A stretch of DNA of 64,000 nt from Lolium rigidum (GCF_022539505.1 NC_061509.1:210638254-210702253), one strand, 5' to 3'. Counted from the first letter of the stretch, positions 25,590 through 38,995 are shown. The notes: a model not told the origin generated them from the sequence alone. Translations and numbers: made by a program.

Positions 25590-27238
25590 TGATGATGTTG
25601 GGACTCCAAGTGCAGAGCGTTGTGTCAGCAGAGTATTTTCCCCACAAGGGTGCTCGAGGGTTATATCGAACTTTCGGGGAATGGTGTAAAAATTTATATC
25701 TCCCTCTCTTTTTCTAGTAATCCTGCAAAATAAAATAAAGCCTTGTGTCCCCAACTCAACCGTGTTGTTGTCAAGCACAAGGTTTCGTGTAAGTAAAAGT
25801 AAAGTAAAGTAGTAACTAGAGTAAAATAAACTAAACAAGTAAAGTACACTAAATAAACCGGAAAAGGTTTGTTTGTTTTGGGGTTTTGAGTATAAATAAA
25901 ATAAAAAAGTATTTTTTATATTTTCATATTAAAATAGTGCTGCAAATAAAAAGTAAGATAAAAGTAATGGAAATATGTTTCTTATGATTCAAATTGGACG
26001 GGGGTTCATGGGTTCACTTGAATATTCTCTCTTTAAAGTTGTAGTGGACAATAACAATTCATCAATGAGATACGAAGAAAATAACTTCAACATGTGTAAG
26101 ATACGCATTCATATTGGCATCATCTCTTAACATGGAGATGATGCAACACGTCTCTCTTAGGCTCCACAAGAAAGGAAAAAACTTCAGGCAACCTTGTATT
26201 AAGTATTAACAGAGTATAGCCATAAATACTTTGACATGATATTTGAATATAAAATATGCTACCTTAAACAAACAAGATCCTCACTTTTGGCATGTGACGA
26301 ACATAGCACATGCATTCACTTTATCCCTAGTGAGATAGCAAAAGAAAAGGAAAAGCCATAATAGATCATGAATTTGTTGTCACTGTTCCATCTAACACAC
26401 ACATCACCCACACACGTTCTTGCATATATAAAAGTTGGATCGGAATGAATACTTAAGAAATGGGATACATTATATGCATCTATCAATACATCTTACACAA
26501 AGTATAGTCAAATCTCATAGCATCATATCATAGCATAAAGATCCACCACATAGATATTACAAATATAACCATAATCATGTTGGGAAACTCATATGGTACT
26601 AAGAACTATGAAGAACATGAGATAATTAGATCAAGCTACTGCTTCAAACCCGTAGTTCAGAGATGGTCTACCCCCTTGATCATGGTGATGATGAGGAAGA
26701 TGTTGGAGAAGATGGAGATTCCTCCGGCGGCGGCTCCAACGGAGTTTCCCCCTCCAATCTTCTCTGCTGCGACCTCCGTTTTCGCGATTTTGTGTTTCAA
26801 CGGCACTCTCCTCAACAGAACCCTCGGGGTCATATATATAGTGGTTTTTAGGTCAAAATATGTCAGTTTGCAAAAGAATCAAGCAGATTGGATGATCGAT
26901 GGCAAAAAGAGGGTGGGTGGCGTGCCCTCCTTGCCTGGGCGCGCTACTTGGTCCCGTTTGGGTCTCCAAGGCCCCCAGATGATGTCCAAGTGCTCCAGGT
27001 CCTTCTTTCGGTGGAAAAATGATGTCCCCAAAATCCTAGCTCAGTTTGACTCCGTATAGGTCTCTGAAAGTGAAAAAAATACACAAAACAGGGAATTCAT
27101 GTTCTGCAGAGTTATAAACCAAATAAAGGGATCATTGGTAAATCCCCATAAATCAATGTAAAACATGGTTTTATCATCATATATGTTGCAAATATGTGGG
27201 AATTCATGCTAATAAAGGACAAAGTTTGACATGCATCA
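25590..27238 (-). repeat. 3' LTR of the level-1 Gypsy-like element
   Basis: A 1649-bp LTR, minus strand, from TGATGCATGTC at 27238 to ...CCCAACATCATCA at 25590. It is preceded (27239 onwards) by GGTTAAACTTGGGGATGC, a polypurine tract, so the interior lies to the right. A TATA run is at 26831-26840. The plus-strand frame 26577-27059 is antisense to the LTR and not a gene. Confidence 0.85.
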
Positions 27239-29525
27239 GCATCCCCAAGTTTAACCTATGCTCGTGCTCGATCATAAAGGTGATAAAACTAACATGAACT
27301 TTGGAATTCATTATCTTGCTTCTATGTAATCACGCAAAATCTTACAAGATTCAGCCAATAAAGAATGACAATAAGATATATGAAGTATAAAGTGATATCT
27401 TACATTCTACAAAGCATGCATAACAATAAATAGCATTGTAAGAAAAATAAATGACAAGTATTATGAACCATAAAGCATGCTTTGGAGAATCCGATAGAAT
27501 TATTTGGAAAACTCTTTGTCCTCTATTTTGATTATTTTGATACTCTTGACTCTCGAATACAAGGAAGTAAGTAGGGAATATATGTGCTAGTCCTCCAACA
27601 AAACAAAAAGGTAAAGAGAGCATAAAGTGAAATTTTGAGATATGCAATTCATGTCAACTATACTCGTAAGGATGGGGTACCATGCATCTCTTTGTTTCAG
27701 AGATATCTATGATTCGTGTGTTTGACCTCTTATAAGTAAATATTGCCTCACCCTCCTGGTGCTAAGGGCTATACCTCTCACTACTCAACTTAGGGTTGTC
27801 CCAGACCTTTCACATATTGTTTTAACCAAGTATCGCAATGGGGTACCTCCATGCCACATGTACAAAGGACCTTAGGAGATTTTGAGTCTCAACTTTATAG
27901 GCCATCCATACCGGGACAACATAGACATCAGACGGTGAGCATCGTCTCTAAACTCTCTCTCTCTTTTCTCTCTATTTTTTTTTCTTTCTTTCTTTTTCCA
28001 CTCACTCTTTTTTATTTTATTTTTTATTTTATTTTCTCCCTTCCTATTGATGATTCTCTTTTCTAAAACTTCCACCATGATTAAGCATAGCTTCATGTTA
28101 GCATCATTTTTCTCTTCTCTAACAAATATGAATACTCTAGTCCTTATCTTGACAACCCACTTGATTTCTCTTGAGATAACCATCAACGAACCCAAAATAA
28201 GTGGCAATCAACTTAAGGTAAAGAACCTTAATAGTGCAATGTTGAAAGAAAACCCCATGTAAGCATGGTTAAGGTCTAACTCATTACTCATTATTAGTCA
28301 AACCCATGACATGCATAGTGGTATTTTCCTTCCACACCTCACTTTCATATGATTTTTAAATCACACAAAAAGAATATTTTGAAATGGTTGTAGGCATAAC
28401 ACACATATTATAATTGGAATAGAAAGTTCTATGTAGGTATGATAGACATTTGGGTTTGAGTTGATTTTGAAAACAAGTCAAGGCTTGTGTGAGAATTCAT
28501 TTTTTTGGCTAGCAAAAGATCTAGAAGCATGCAATAGTATCCATAGTGCTATTCATTCATAATCAAACAATTATACTTAATGTTAAACATATATGTATAC
28601 TAGTAATAAGCAGCACTAAATAAGTCACATAGCAAAGCATCACTCAATAAATCGCTTGAAACTAGGAATACCATGCACAAAATAAAATTCAGCTTTTAGT
28701 TGGCATTCCTCTTTTCTTTTCATAACATGCAACTTATTTTTCTTTGATCATTCAGAGATATGATAGTTTAGTACAGTAGCTTTCTCATAATCATTATAAG
28801 TGTTCAATGTGATGGTGCTTTATTATTCTAGAACAAAACTAGACACAAACAAAACAAAAGCAATTAAAGTTTTTTGCGAAAATTCAATGTTGCTCAAAAA
28901 ACAAAGTGTACAAGTGTGCAAACCGAGATATTTAATATGAGTCCAGTGGGGTGACTTGGGCATCCCCAAGCTTATGGTATTCACCATTCTTGGATTACTC
29001 TTGGTCTGGTGTTCTTCCATTCTCTGTGAAAAAACTTTAACACAAACTTTGCTTCCCATTCTTTTTCTATCCGGTGACATTAATGGTATAAGAATAATAT
29101 GTTGTCTGCCATTTCCTTCAAAGATACAATATTTATTTTATGTAAAAAAATCACATAAATTTCTACACATTCTCATAAATTCAAAAGATTCAAGAAAAAA
29201 TCATTTTTTAATCCAAATAAAAGATGCAAACAAAAGAGGGCAGAATCTATCAAGAATTTTGGACAACAACAAAACAATTTTTTTTTCAACCACTTAAACA
29301 TGTTAGGAAATCTTGCCAATTTTATACATATAGAGGATTAAAAGTTAAATCTACTCTTAATTTATCAAGATTGAGGATTTTCCAAAAAAAAATCATAAAA
29401 ATCGTGCACTAAAAAGTGTTGCACAGAAATCAGCAACTCTTATTTTGTTTTGCAACTTTAAATGGGTAAAAAATTGGTACTTTAATTAAAAACCAGAGAG
29501 TAAAAAAAATTAACATCATCAAGAT
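27239..29525 (-). other. Non-coding 3' interior of the level-1 element
   Basis: AT-rich, with no retroviral domain in either strand and only short unsupported frames. It contains internal AAGCTTGGGGATGCCCAAG near 28959-28977. A block at about 27819-27928 (minus) is strongly similar to non-coding blocks of E1 (14361-14487) and E2 (50359-50488). A T-rich run lies at 27960-28040. AAGAT at 29521-29525 is the left target duplication of E2. Confidence 0.6.
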
Positions 29526-30865
29526 TGATACGTCTCAAACGTATCTATAATTTCTTATGTTCCATGCTAGTTTTATGACAATACCTACATGTTTTGCTCA
29601 CACTTTATAATGATTTTATGCATTTTCCGGAACTAACCTATTAACAAGATGCCGAAGTGTCAGTTCCTCTTTTCTGCTGTTTTGGTTCCAGAAAGGCTGT
29701 TCGGGCAATATTCTCAGAATTCGACGAAACAAAGGCCAAACATCATATTTCACCGAGACGGACCAGGACACCGAAGAGGAGCCGGAGAGGAGGCCCAGGG
29801 TCCCCAGACCATAGGGCGGCGCGGCATGGAGGGGGCGCGCCAGCCTATGAGGAGGGAGCCCCCTGGCCCCTCCGACTCCGCCTCTTCGCCTATATAACCC
29901 CTCGTGACCTAAAAACTCGATAACAATTGACGAAACTCCAGAAAGACTCCAAGGACGCTGCCGCCATCGCGAAACTCCGTTTCGGGGGACAAAAGTCTCT
30001 GTTCCGGCACGCCGCCGGGATGGGGAATTGCCCCCGGAGTCATCTCCATCGACACCACCGCCATTTTCATCGCCATTGCTGTCTCCCATGATGAGGAGGG
30101 AGTAGTTCTCCCCCGAGGCTGAGGGCTCTACCAGTAGCTATGTGGTTTATCTCTCTCTCCCATGTGATCTTTATGTGATCATGAGCTTTGTATCACTATT
30201 AATCTATGTGCTACTCTAGTGATGTTATTAAAGTAGTCTATTCCTCCTCCATGATGTAATGTTGATAGTATTGATGCGATCTATTCCCCCTTTCATAGCT
30301 ATTGTTGACAGTGTGTATGCTATGTTTGTACTCGGTCTAAATTGCAACGGTCTATTATGCACTCTAGAGGTTACTTAAATATGAACTCTAGATGTTGTGG
30401 AGCTTGTTTACTCCGGCTTGAGGTGTGCTTTGTAGCCCTACACAATGAATGGTGTTTGTTATCCAACAAGAGAGTGTGAGAAAGTAGCACAAGTGAAGAG
30501 AAGTTATTTATTTATGTGATCAATGTTGAGAGTGTCCACTAGTTATGTTACATGTTTGCTTGCTGCCATATTTATTTCAGATTGCAGTTACTACTTATAA
30601 TCATCCATATTACTTGTATTTCACTATCTCTTCGCCGAACTAGTGCACCTATACATCTGACAAGTGTATTAGGTGTGTTGGGGACACAAGAGACTTCTTG
30701 TATCTTAATTGCAGGGTTGCTTGATTGGGATATCTTTGACCTCTACCTCCCTGAGTTCGATAAACCTTGGGTGATTTACTTAAGGGAAACTTGCTGCTGT
30801 TCTACAAACCTCTGCTCTTGGAGGCCCAACACTGTCTACACGAATAGAAGCGTGCGTACACATCA
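29526..30865 (+). repeat. 5' LTR of E2
   Basis: 1340 bp, starts TGATACGTCTCAAACGTATC, TATA (CTATATAA) at 29890-29897, ends ACACATCA. Compared with the 3' LTR it lacks about 85 bp around 30260 and about 60 bp around 30543, which accounts for the length difference. Confidence 0.9.
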
Positions 30866-30877
30866 AGCTATTTTCTA

Positions 30878-30894
30878 GGCGCCGTTGCTTGGGA
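30878..30894 (+). other. Primer binding site of E2, mutated tRNA-Asp type
   Basis: GGCGCCGTTGCTTGGGA, just after the 5' LTR, is the tRNA-Asp complement with two changes. A second similar copy (GCACTGTTGCCGG) lies about 60 bp downstream, as in E1. Confidence 0.6.
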
Positions 30895-31113
30895 GGTAAG
30901 GTAAAAGGTATTCACATCCTCCGACTACTAAGCTATTTCCTAGCACTGTTGCCGGTGTGTGAGTGCTCGAAGTTATTTCCTTTAGATCCTGCAATTATAT
31001 CTTTTTGTTTCTTGTTTTTATTTTCACTAGTTAGGCTTAATGGAAAACAACAAAAAAATTAGAGATCTTTATAGTATTTTCACTAGTTATATCTTTTTGA
31101 GTTAGGACATGAG

Positions 31114-31878
31114 GTGTTTGAAGAGAAAATTAAAAAACCTATGGAACTTTATATGCATGCTAATGGTAATGTTATTAGTATTAATCCTTTGAACACCATT
31201 GTTGCTAATGCTATGGAAAATTCTAAGCTTGGGAAAGCTGGTTTTGATGAGTATGATATTTTTATTCCCCCAAGCATGGAGGAGAAAATTTACTTTGATG
31301 ATACTTTGCCTCCCATTTATGATGATTATAATGATAGTGGTATTTTGGTGCCACCTACTATGGAGGATAAAGTTTATTATGATTATACTATGCCTCCTAT
31401 ATTTGATGATTATGGTGATGAGAATAATAATGATAGCTACTTTGTTGAATTTGCTCCCACTACAATTAATAAGAATGACTATGCTTATGTTGGGAGTAGT
31501 AATTATTTTATGCATGAGACTCATGATAAGAATGCTTTATGTGATAGTTATATTGTTGAGTTTATTCATGATACTACTGAAAGTTATTATGAGAGAGGGA
31601 AACATGGTTATATGCATCTTAATAATATTAAGTTTCCCCTCTTTATGTTGAGAATCTTGAAGTTACTCGTGTTTTATCTTCCTATGCTTGTCACTTTGCT
31701 CTTCATAAATTTATTTGTGTACAAGATTCCTATGCATAGGAAGCGGGTTAGGCTTAAATTTGTTTTGAATTTGCTTCTTGATGCTCCTTGTGCTTCAACT
31801 CTTATTTCTTGTGAGAGCATCATTAAAATTACTGAGCCCATCTTAATGGCTATAAAGAAAGCACTTCTTGGGAGATAA
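31114..31878 (+). CDS. Intact 254-aa ORF of E2, unknown function, membrane-like segment
   Basis: The only intact, element-supported open frame in the window, starting MFEEKIKKPM. Residues about 52-100 hold two tandem units of 28 residues (PPSMEEK...PPIYDDY and PPTMEDK...PPIFDDY), very rich in Asp and Tyr. Residues 103-120 hold NNNDSYFVEFAPTTINK. Residues about 173-203 are strongly hydrophobic (LLVFYLPMLVTLLFINLFVY), followed by a basic stretch HRKRVRLK. This would suit a membrane segment with a basic cytosolic flank. It ends in MAIKKALLGR. No nucleocapsid knuckle, protease or other retroviral motif is visible. An upstream ATG at 31040, matching the E1 start, runs into a stop, so 31114 is chosen. 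The E1 homologue is frameshifted. Function unknown. Confidence 0.55.
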   Translation: MFEEKIKKPMELYMHANGNVISINPLNTIVANAMENSKLGKAGFDEYDIFIPPSMEEKIYFDDTLPPIYDDYNDSGILVPPTMEDKVYYDYTMPPIFDDYGDENNNDSYFVEFAPTTINKNDYAYVGSSNYFMHETHDKNALCDSYIVEFIHDTTESYYERGKHGYMHLNNIKFPLFMLRILKLLVFYLPMLVTLLFINLFVYKIPMHRKRVRLKFVLNLLLDAPCASTLISCESIIKITEPILMAIKKALLGR

Positions 31879-31885
31879 CCCATGT
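31846..31885 (+). promoter_or_regulatory. Conserved block at ORF end, shared with E1 and the Gypsy-like element
   Basis: ATGGCTATAAAGAAAGCA, six variable bases, then GGGAG..AACCC. The same block is at about 12609-12645 in E1 and on the minus strand at about 52684-52720 of the level-1 element. The base-level conservation runs past the stop codon. Confidence 0.5.
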
Positions 31886-33079
31886 TTTTATTTTTGCTAC
31901 TGTTTTGTTGTGTCTTGGAAGTTGTTACTACTGTAGCAACCTCTCCTTATCTTTATTTTATTGCATTGTTGTGCCAAGTGAAGTCTTTGATAGTAAGGTT
32001 GATACTAGATTTGGATTACTGCGCAGAAACAGATTTCTTGCTGTCACGAATTTGAGTAGGCCTCTCTGTAGGTAACTCAGAAAAATCTGCCAATTTACAT
32101 GAGTGATCCACAGATATGTACGCAACTTTCATTCAATTTGAGCATTTTCATCTGAGCAACATAAGTACATCTAAAAAATTCGTCTTTACGGTCTATTCTG
32201 TTTTGACAGATTCTGCCTTTTATTTCGCATTGCCTCTTTTGCTATGTTGAATGGATTTCTTTGTTCCATTAACTTTCAGTAGCTTTGTGCAATGTCCAGA
32301 AGTGTTAAGAATTATTATGTCACCTCTGAATATGTGAATTTTTGATTATGCACTAACCCTCTAATGAGTTTGTTTTGAGTTTGGTGTGGAGGAAGTTTTC
32401 AAGGGTTAAGAGAGGAGGATGATACAATATGATCAAGAAGAGTGAAAAAGTCTAAGCTTGGGGATGCCCCCGTGGTTCATCCCTGCATATTTGAAGAAGA
32501 CTCAAGCATCTAAGCTTTGGGATGCCCAAGGCACCCCCTTCTTCATCTACAACTTATCAGGTCACCTCTAGTGAAACTATATTTTTATTCCGTCACATCT
32601 TATGTGCTTTACTTGGAGCGTCTGTATGTTTTTATTTTTGTTTATGTTTGAATAAAATCGGATCCTAGCATTCATTGTGCGGGAGAGAGACACGCTCCGC
32701 TTGTTCATATGAACACTGGTGTTCTTAGCTTTACTTTTAATGTTTATGGCGAAGGTTTAAACTGCTTCGTTCATTGTTATTTGGTTGGAAACAGAAAATG
32801 CTTCATGTGGTAATTGGTATATGGTCTCGAATAATTTTATACTTGGAAATTGTTTTGCTCAATAGATCATGTTTAAGCTCTTGCATCATGTACTTTGCAC
32901 CTATTAATGAAGAACTACCATAGAGCTTGTTAAAATTTGGTTTGCATGATTGGTCTCTCTAAAAGTCTAGATATTTTCTGGTGAAGTGTTTGAACAGCAA
33001 GTAAGACAGTGTAGAGTCTTATAATGCTTGCAATATGTTCTTATGTAAATTTTGCTGTACCGGTTCATACTTGTGTTTG
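31886..33079 (+). other. Non-coding interior of E2, left part
   Basis: Collinear with 12650-13815 of E1, including the AAGCTTGGGGATGCC tracts near 32454. No gene seen. GTTTG at 33075-33079 is the target duplication of solo LTR B. Confidence 0.6.
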
Positions 33080-33550
33080 TGATACGTCTCCGACGTATCG
33101 ACAATTTCTTATGTTCCATGCCACATTATTGATGATATCTACATGTTTTATGCATACTTTATGTCATATTTATGCATTTTCCGGCACTAACCTATTAACA
33201 AGATGCCGAAGAGCCGATTCTGTTTTCTGCTGTTTTTGGTTTCAGAAATCCTAGTAAGGAAATATTCTCGGAATTGGACGAAATCAACGCCCAGGGGCCT
33301 ATTTTCACAGGAAGCTTCCAGAAGACCGGAGGACTAACGAAGTGGGGCCACGAGGCGGTGCCACACTAGGGCGGCGCGGCCCAAGCCCTGGCCGCGCCGG
33401 CCTAGCGTGTGGGCCCCTTGTGACTCTCCCGACTCTGCCCTTCCGCCTACAAATAGCCTTCGTCGCGAAACCCCCAGTACCGAGAGCCACGATACGGAAA
33501 ACCTTCCAGAGACGCCGCCGCTGCCAATCCCATCTCGGGGGATTCAGGAG
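33080..33550 (+). mobile_element. Level 3: solo LTR B, left part (TSD gtttg)
   Basis: Starts TGATACGTCTCCGACGTATC and matches the first 470 or so bases of solo LTR A. Continues at 48688-49806 after the level-4 insertion. Outer duplications GTTTG are at 33075-33079 and 49807-49811; the intact site is seen in E1 near 13815. AGGAG at 33546-33550 is the level-4 target duplication. Confidence 0.9.
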
Positions 33551-36500
33551 TGTAGCACCCTACCTTTAAATAAAGGCAAGATACCTGTGTATAGTGCTAT
33601 TCCCGGGATCACTGATAGCACACACATTACAAAATATAGTAATCATTGCAATAGTATCAAATTACTACACCGTTGATCCAGAGGGTACAATAAAACCTTA
33701 CAATTTGCATAGTCACATGGACTAGCTCAGAATAAACACAGCGGAAAGCAAATCAGCAATGAGCCTTCATCATCTTCATGTGCCACAGGCAGTCATGTTG
33801 GAATGTAGACTCGAGATCCTACCACGTACTTCTCCTCAGAAAATCCTGCACGTTTGAATATGCAGCCCCACGAATGGAGGTCGAGTACAATGATGTACCG
33901 GCAAATGACACTTATTTGGTGGCGAGTTTTGGGCATGACTATCTACATGATATTTGGCAAGTGGAGTTTAGGCAAATTTGCATAAAGCCAATTTTATCCT
34001 ATATTTTATTTAAAATAAAACATTTTGAAAATCTTTGAGTGACATTATGAAATCACACCATGGATAAATCCTCCATGGGTTTTAGAGTAATCACATGGTT
34101 ACATCTCCCATGAGTTTTACAAGGTTGATCAAATTTTAAATACATTCAAAAAAAATGATGAGATTCCTCCGTACATTCCCTACCTAGAAGCTCAAATTGT
34201 CCGTAACCGGGGACACGGCTAAGATCTTAGGTTTAACTCTCGAGAGGTTGTGCTCTTTACCCACAATTCGCAACCAAGCCTTTTTGCCAAAATTCTTCAT
34301 CTTCATTAAGGCGTAACAAGGTCACCACGAAGCCTTTCTTTAGTAGCCCCTCTACCTACCGGATCCGCCCGTACCACGAAACTCCACCCACTGGCGGTAC
34401 CCTAGGCGAGGTTTCCCACTAAGTACTTAGCTAAGACAGAGCCCATAATGTATTGTGGTTGCACTGGAAGCTATCTAAAACAAGGGCGACATAATAATCT
34501 CTTTAATCCTGGGTGGCAATCCCTATTCAACCGCGCACTCTCAGGCACCCACCCGTCCACTGGTCCATCCCCAGGGATCGGAGCCCTGAGCAGCCGCCCA
34601 CCACTCAAACAATCCACCCGAGTGATTCATTAAGGGTTGTTAATTTTCACTTTTCAAACCATCACAATCGAAACAATGAAACAACATTTGGCATTTGATG
34701 TTGCAGAGCGTAAATACGAGTATCCTAGCAATAGGTTCAGGAGTGGCTACACACTACTAGGGTTTGCTAAGCATAGCATAATACTTTACTTTGAAAACAA
34801 AATCCTACCATGCATGCTAGTTTTCAAAACACTAATGCATAATTAAAATAAGTAGGATTTGAGTGTCACTTGCCTTTTCGGTAATCGAAGCGCGTTCACT
34901 TCTCTTAATCAAAATACGTGCCTCTCCGTACAAATATAACATAGAATATAGCACAACATAAACACACCATTCAACAACAACAACAAAAATAAACAAACAT
35001 TCGATATGAACAATCATAGACATGCATGCATGCTATGCATCAATTTATTTCACAGGAGAGGTAGTGTGTATGTGTTGCATTATGTGTTCTCCGATATGTG
35101 CAATGTTAATAAAGTATTCTGGACATTTAATTTGATTTAGAAAAACCATTAATCGAGTATTTACTTTACATATACAACCATATTAATTAGCTATAGCAAG
35201 CATTATGGGTTGTAAAAATATGAACTTGACTTCTCTGGATAGGTTACAGTAGTACAAGATTAGACCAATTGGAATTATTCAAAAATAATTTATAGAATTT
35301 GAATTATCGTCAAATTACCGATTTGTATAGATTTTACTAAAGCAAGTTTGTGCACGTGTCAAAGTTGTACAACTCCTATACCAAGTTGAAGTACATGATC
35401 TGAGGATTCCAGAAAGTACAAATTTGTTAAATTTGGACTAGTAGATTATTTGATATAATTTTTATAGTGAAAAAGGATTAATTAAATCATTTGAATTATG
35501 ATTTGAAAACTAATACATAACATATACAGTATTCTTGCATATTTGGATTCTACATGTTATAAGCTTTCCAACGATATAAAGTTTGTAAATTTTGGACCTC
35601 TGGATGATTTTATAATGAATTTCTAAGTTAGACACATAATCTGATATTTAAAATTTACATTTAAAATTAGTTTGACCGAGTTTGACTGAGACGCTGACTG
35701 TACTGTATAGTTGACTGCTGACTGTACAGTTGACTGCTGACTGTACCGCTGACTGTACTGCTGACCGTACCGCTGACCGTACTGCTGACCGTACTGCTGA
35801 CTGCAGTTTGACTTTGACCAGACTGAGTTGACTATGCTGATGTCATGATGATGTCATAAAGTTGACAGAAAAATTTGCTCAGATGGAAAAATTTTCTACA
35901 TCAAAATTGTATAGAATTAATAGATCTATCTAACGCACAAATTACTTTTCACAACGGATTAATGTGTTTGACAAGATCTGGGTTATACCTTATAAGATCT
36001 GAATCTTGCAACACGATTTTCTCCTTGCTTGGTGAACGAAACAAGGTGAAACTTGCGGCAATTGAAAGATCTTGACGAGAGGAACAACTTCCGTGTTGAG
36101 GTCTAGACGATTCGAGATCGTTTTGAAACTCGATTTGGCTCCGGTTAACTCGAAATAGATCTGTAGATGAGCGATAAATCCGTACGTCAAATTGAAAAAC
36201 TTTCAACACGAAAGTTGTAGAGGATGATCAGATTTACATACTCACCAAAGGAATTTGGATTTCGTGGAACGAGCACGAACTAATTGAAGATTCCCTTTGT
36301 CAGATCTGACACCTTGCGATGCGAAATTATCCGTGTATGGTGGATGAAAAGAGATGATATTGGTCGGGATTGAAAGATCTTGACGAGATCTATAACTTTC
36401 GTGTAGATCCCGAGGTGATTCGAGGTAGTTTTGGTGGTCAAATCAACGAGTTAAGATTTCGTTGATGTAGGATTTCGAGAAAAGGAAAGGGAAAACGAAA

Positions 36501-37353
36501 ATGCGGTCTGGTGGAGAGTTTATATAGACCATAGGTCGGTGGAAAAGGTGGGTCTCGAAGTTAGAAAGGCGTGGAAACAAACGGATCTGAATTTGGAGTT
36601 GTGTAGCTCAAGAAAATTGCTTTTAAGTGGAGATAAGTTTCACAGACACGGGATTAGGGTCGTTCCTTAGGTGACTGTGGGGTTAGATCGATGGCTGCGG
36701 TAGGTGCGGCTGGGCCTGGCGTGGTGGGCCCGTTTAGTTTTTTTCTTCTTTCTTCTTTTTCTTTTCTCTGTTACTTGTTTCTTTTATAAAATGAGTTTCA
36801 TAATTCCGATTTGAGTGAAACGAAATTCTACGAGTTTGTAAAATTATATTGCTCAGTATAGGATAATAAAGGAATTTAAATTTTATAAATTTTTATTTTA
36901 TATCATTTTATTACTACTATGCCATTATGCCTATATGTGAATAGTTTCAACATACACATACCAAACAAGTTTATAAAAATTTGTAAAAATCAAAATAGTG
37001 TTTTAGGATAACAAGGAACCTATTTAAAAACCATTTACGAAAAATTAATTTAATAATTATTTGCACTTGGCCTAAATGGTAACTTGGCAATATTTTGCAA
37101 ATAGAGTTTTCTAACGTTTTGTTTTCTCAAATAAGAATGCATTAAGGATTTTGAAAACCTTGAAACAAAGATATATTTGATTTTGAATACTTTGAAACCA
37201 AAGTTTTTTTTTGAAAACACTATTTTGAAATTAATTAGTAAATAACTTTAAAAAGTTTTTATTCTTTGTGAATTTTCAATCAAGTTCAATCAATCAAGCA
37301 TTAAATTAAATTTTTTTTACATTCCGAAATTTAGAAAATTCCGGGATGTGACA
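33551..37353 (-). repeat. 3' LTR of the level-4 element
   Basis: 3803 bp, uninterrupted. TATA (CTATATAAA, minus) at 36519-36527. It contains the GACTGTACTGCT-type repeat at about 35680-35815. It is the reference that shows the exact insertion points of both Helitrons in the other LTR. Confidence 0.9.
35680..35815. repeat. Short tandem repeat GCTGACTGTACT in the level-4 LTR
   Basis: Ten or so units of about 12-15 bp built on GCTGACTGTAC(C/T). The counterpart in the other LTR (about 43045-43165) has fewer clean units and scrambled copies, so the array has changed since insertion. Confidence 0.75.
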
Positions 37354-38995
37354 GACTACCACCCTTAAAAGAAATCTCGTCCTCGAGATTTGAGAAAGGC
37401 TAGAAGGAAAGGGTTTTGAGCTCAGGTCTTCTAATAGGTTCATACTCACTATTGCTTATTTTTAAACATCTCCGAGGAGATTTCGGAAGTTAACTTTGGG
37501 ATTTGAAAACTTGACACTAAACTATATGCGGTTATACCATCAACTGTATCCATTCTTATGAGGGTACTCATCCTAGGGGTATTATATTCTACTTGGGTAT
37601 ACTCATGGGAAACTCCTTGTGATACCTTCTCCAAATACCATCTCTTGCGACATCTTGGTGTAAATCCATAATCTAAGGGTACGGCTTCTACCACCCTTAA
37701 AAGAAACTTTTGTAGGTAGTCTTAGGTCTTGGGTTTAGGCTAAGCTTATCTTGGATATGACTTGACACTAGGTCATTGTTTGAAAACATATATGGCTCCT
37801 AGGCTAGGTGGTTGTTTATTCACATATAGTGAACAACATATCTCTTGGTGAATCGAATAGGTTCCTTCAAGACATCCTTCATATTCTTACTTATCGGTGT
37901 CATCGACAGTCTTCCGCTATTCTTCATCTAGTGGCTAGATCTTCAAACTAGACGTAGTCCTACGCTTGGCAGCACTTGCCCACTATAAGGGTATAATATT
38001 TATCCACCCTAGGGTTTTGGCTTATTCGCCGACATCTCTTGTGTAGGTATGTCTCTCTTGATTCGCAAAGTCAATATTACGAAAGCGAATAATAAGAGTA
38101 GTAGGAATGGTGATCAATCCATCCTCACCCAGATTATTACCCCGTATTTGATTTATTGAATCTCGCATTCTAACACTTGGTCAACCTCACAAATTTTACA
38201 AAAACTTTCCATGGAATAATTGAATCAATGTTTCAATCCCCATTACTGAATTGTTTTGAAAACATTTCTATCGATCTCTAGCTAGGGTTTTGCGTATCTC
38301 GCACTCTTCAGTTCTTCATCTTGAAAGGTTGGTTTCACTAATATTGTTGTCTTCGGGGCAAGTTGCCGAGAAAACATTCTCTGGGTTGGGTATTGATGAG
38401 AATATATAGAAAGATTCTAAAGAAGATTTCCTACCCAAACACATCAGATCAAGGCAAATCATTTTACAAATAACATCTAACAAGAATCAAGCAATATGGT
38501 TAAACACAAACAAACTAGCATGGTCATACCTCAATTTGGTATGATCAATACTTTGCTACTTTATCGTTAGTTCGCTAAAAGAGAACTAATGGTGGTCTAG
38601 TCTGTTTATATCTCGCGTGCTTCAAGTTTCACTTCTACTCCTTAGTTGCATCTTTGGGTCTTGTGCAAATTGTTTCGGAGTCTTCCTTCAAATCTTCGAT
38701 GGTCTTCTATGAAACACTTCTTGCGGAGTCGAAGAATGTCACACGAAGCAGCAGTCCCTCACTTCAGGGACAAGTCATCGTCGGTCCTTGTTGATAGTTT
38801 TGATAAGGTGGTCATCTAAAGTGAGAGGAAAACAATTTTGAAGATGAAGTGGATGAGAATACCAGAAGTTCACAAAGCAAACATCTTTTTGATTTAAAAT
38901 AGGATTAGACAAAATTTTCATTCTAGGGCCTTCCTATTTCTAATCACAACCTAGGGTCTTGATCCTACAGGCAACACTATGCTCTGATACCATTC
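37354..38995 (-). other. Short interior of the level-4 element, no pol
   Basis: On the minus strand it has a primer site TGGTATCAGAGC (38981-38992), a leader and gag-start-like region with stops, and a polypurine tract (37354-37395, AAATCTCGAGGACGAGATTT...). The frame 37449-37694 (minus, 81 residues) shows no recognisable domain. The interior is far shorter than the 5-7 kb of complete chromoviruses. Confidence 0.7.

Noticed and set aside
26577..27059. 160-codon plus-strand frame
   Set aside because: Antisense to the 3' LTR of the Gypsy-like element; the paired LTR does not preserve it.
31199..31651. Hydrophobic 150-codon plus-strand frame overlapping the E2 ORF
   Set aside because: Frame-shifted shadow of the 254-codon frame; the hydrophobicity comes from reading Asp/Tyr-rich codons out of phase.
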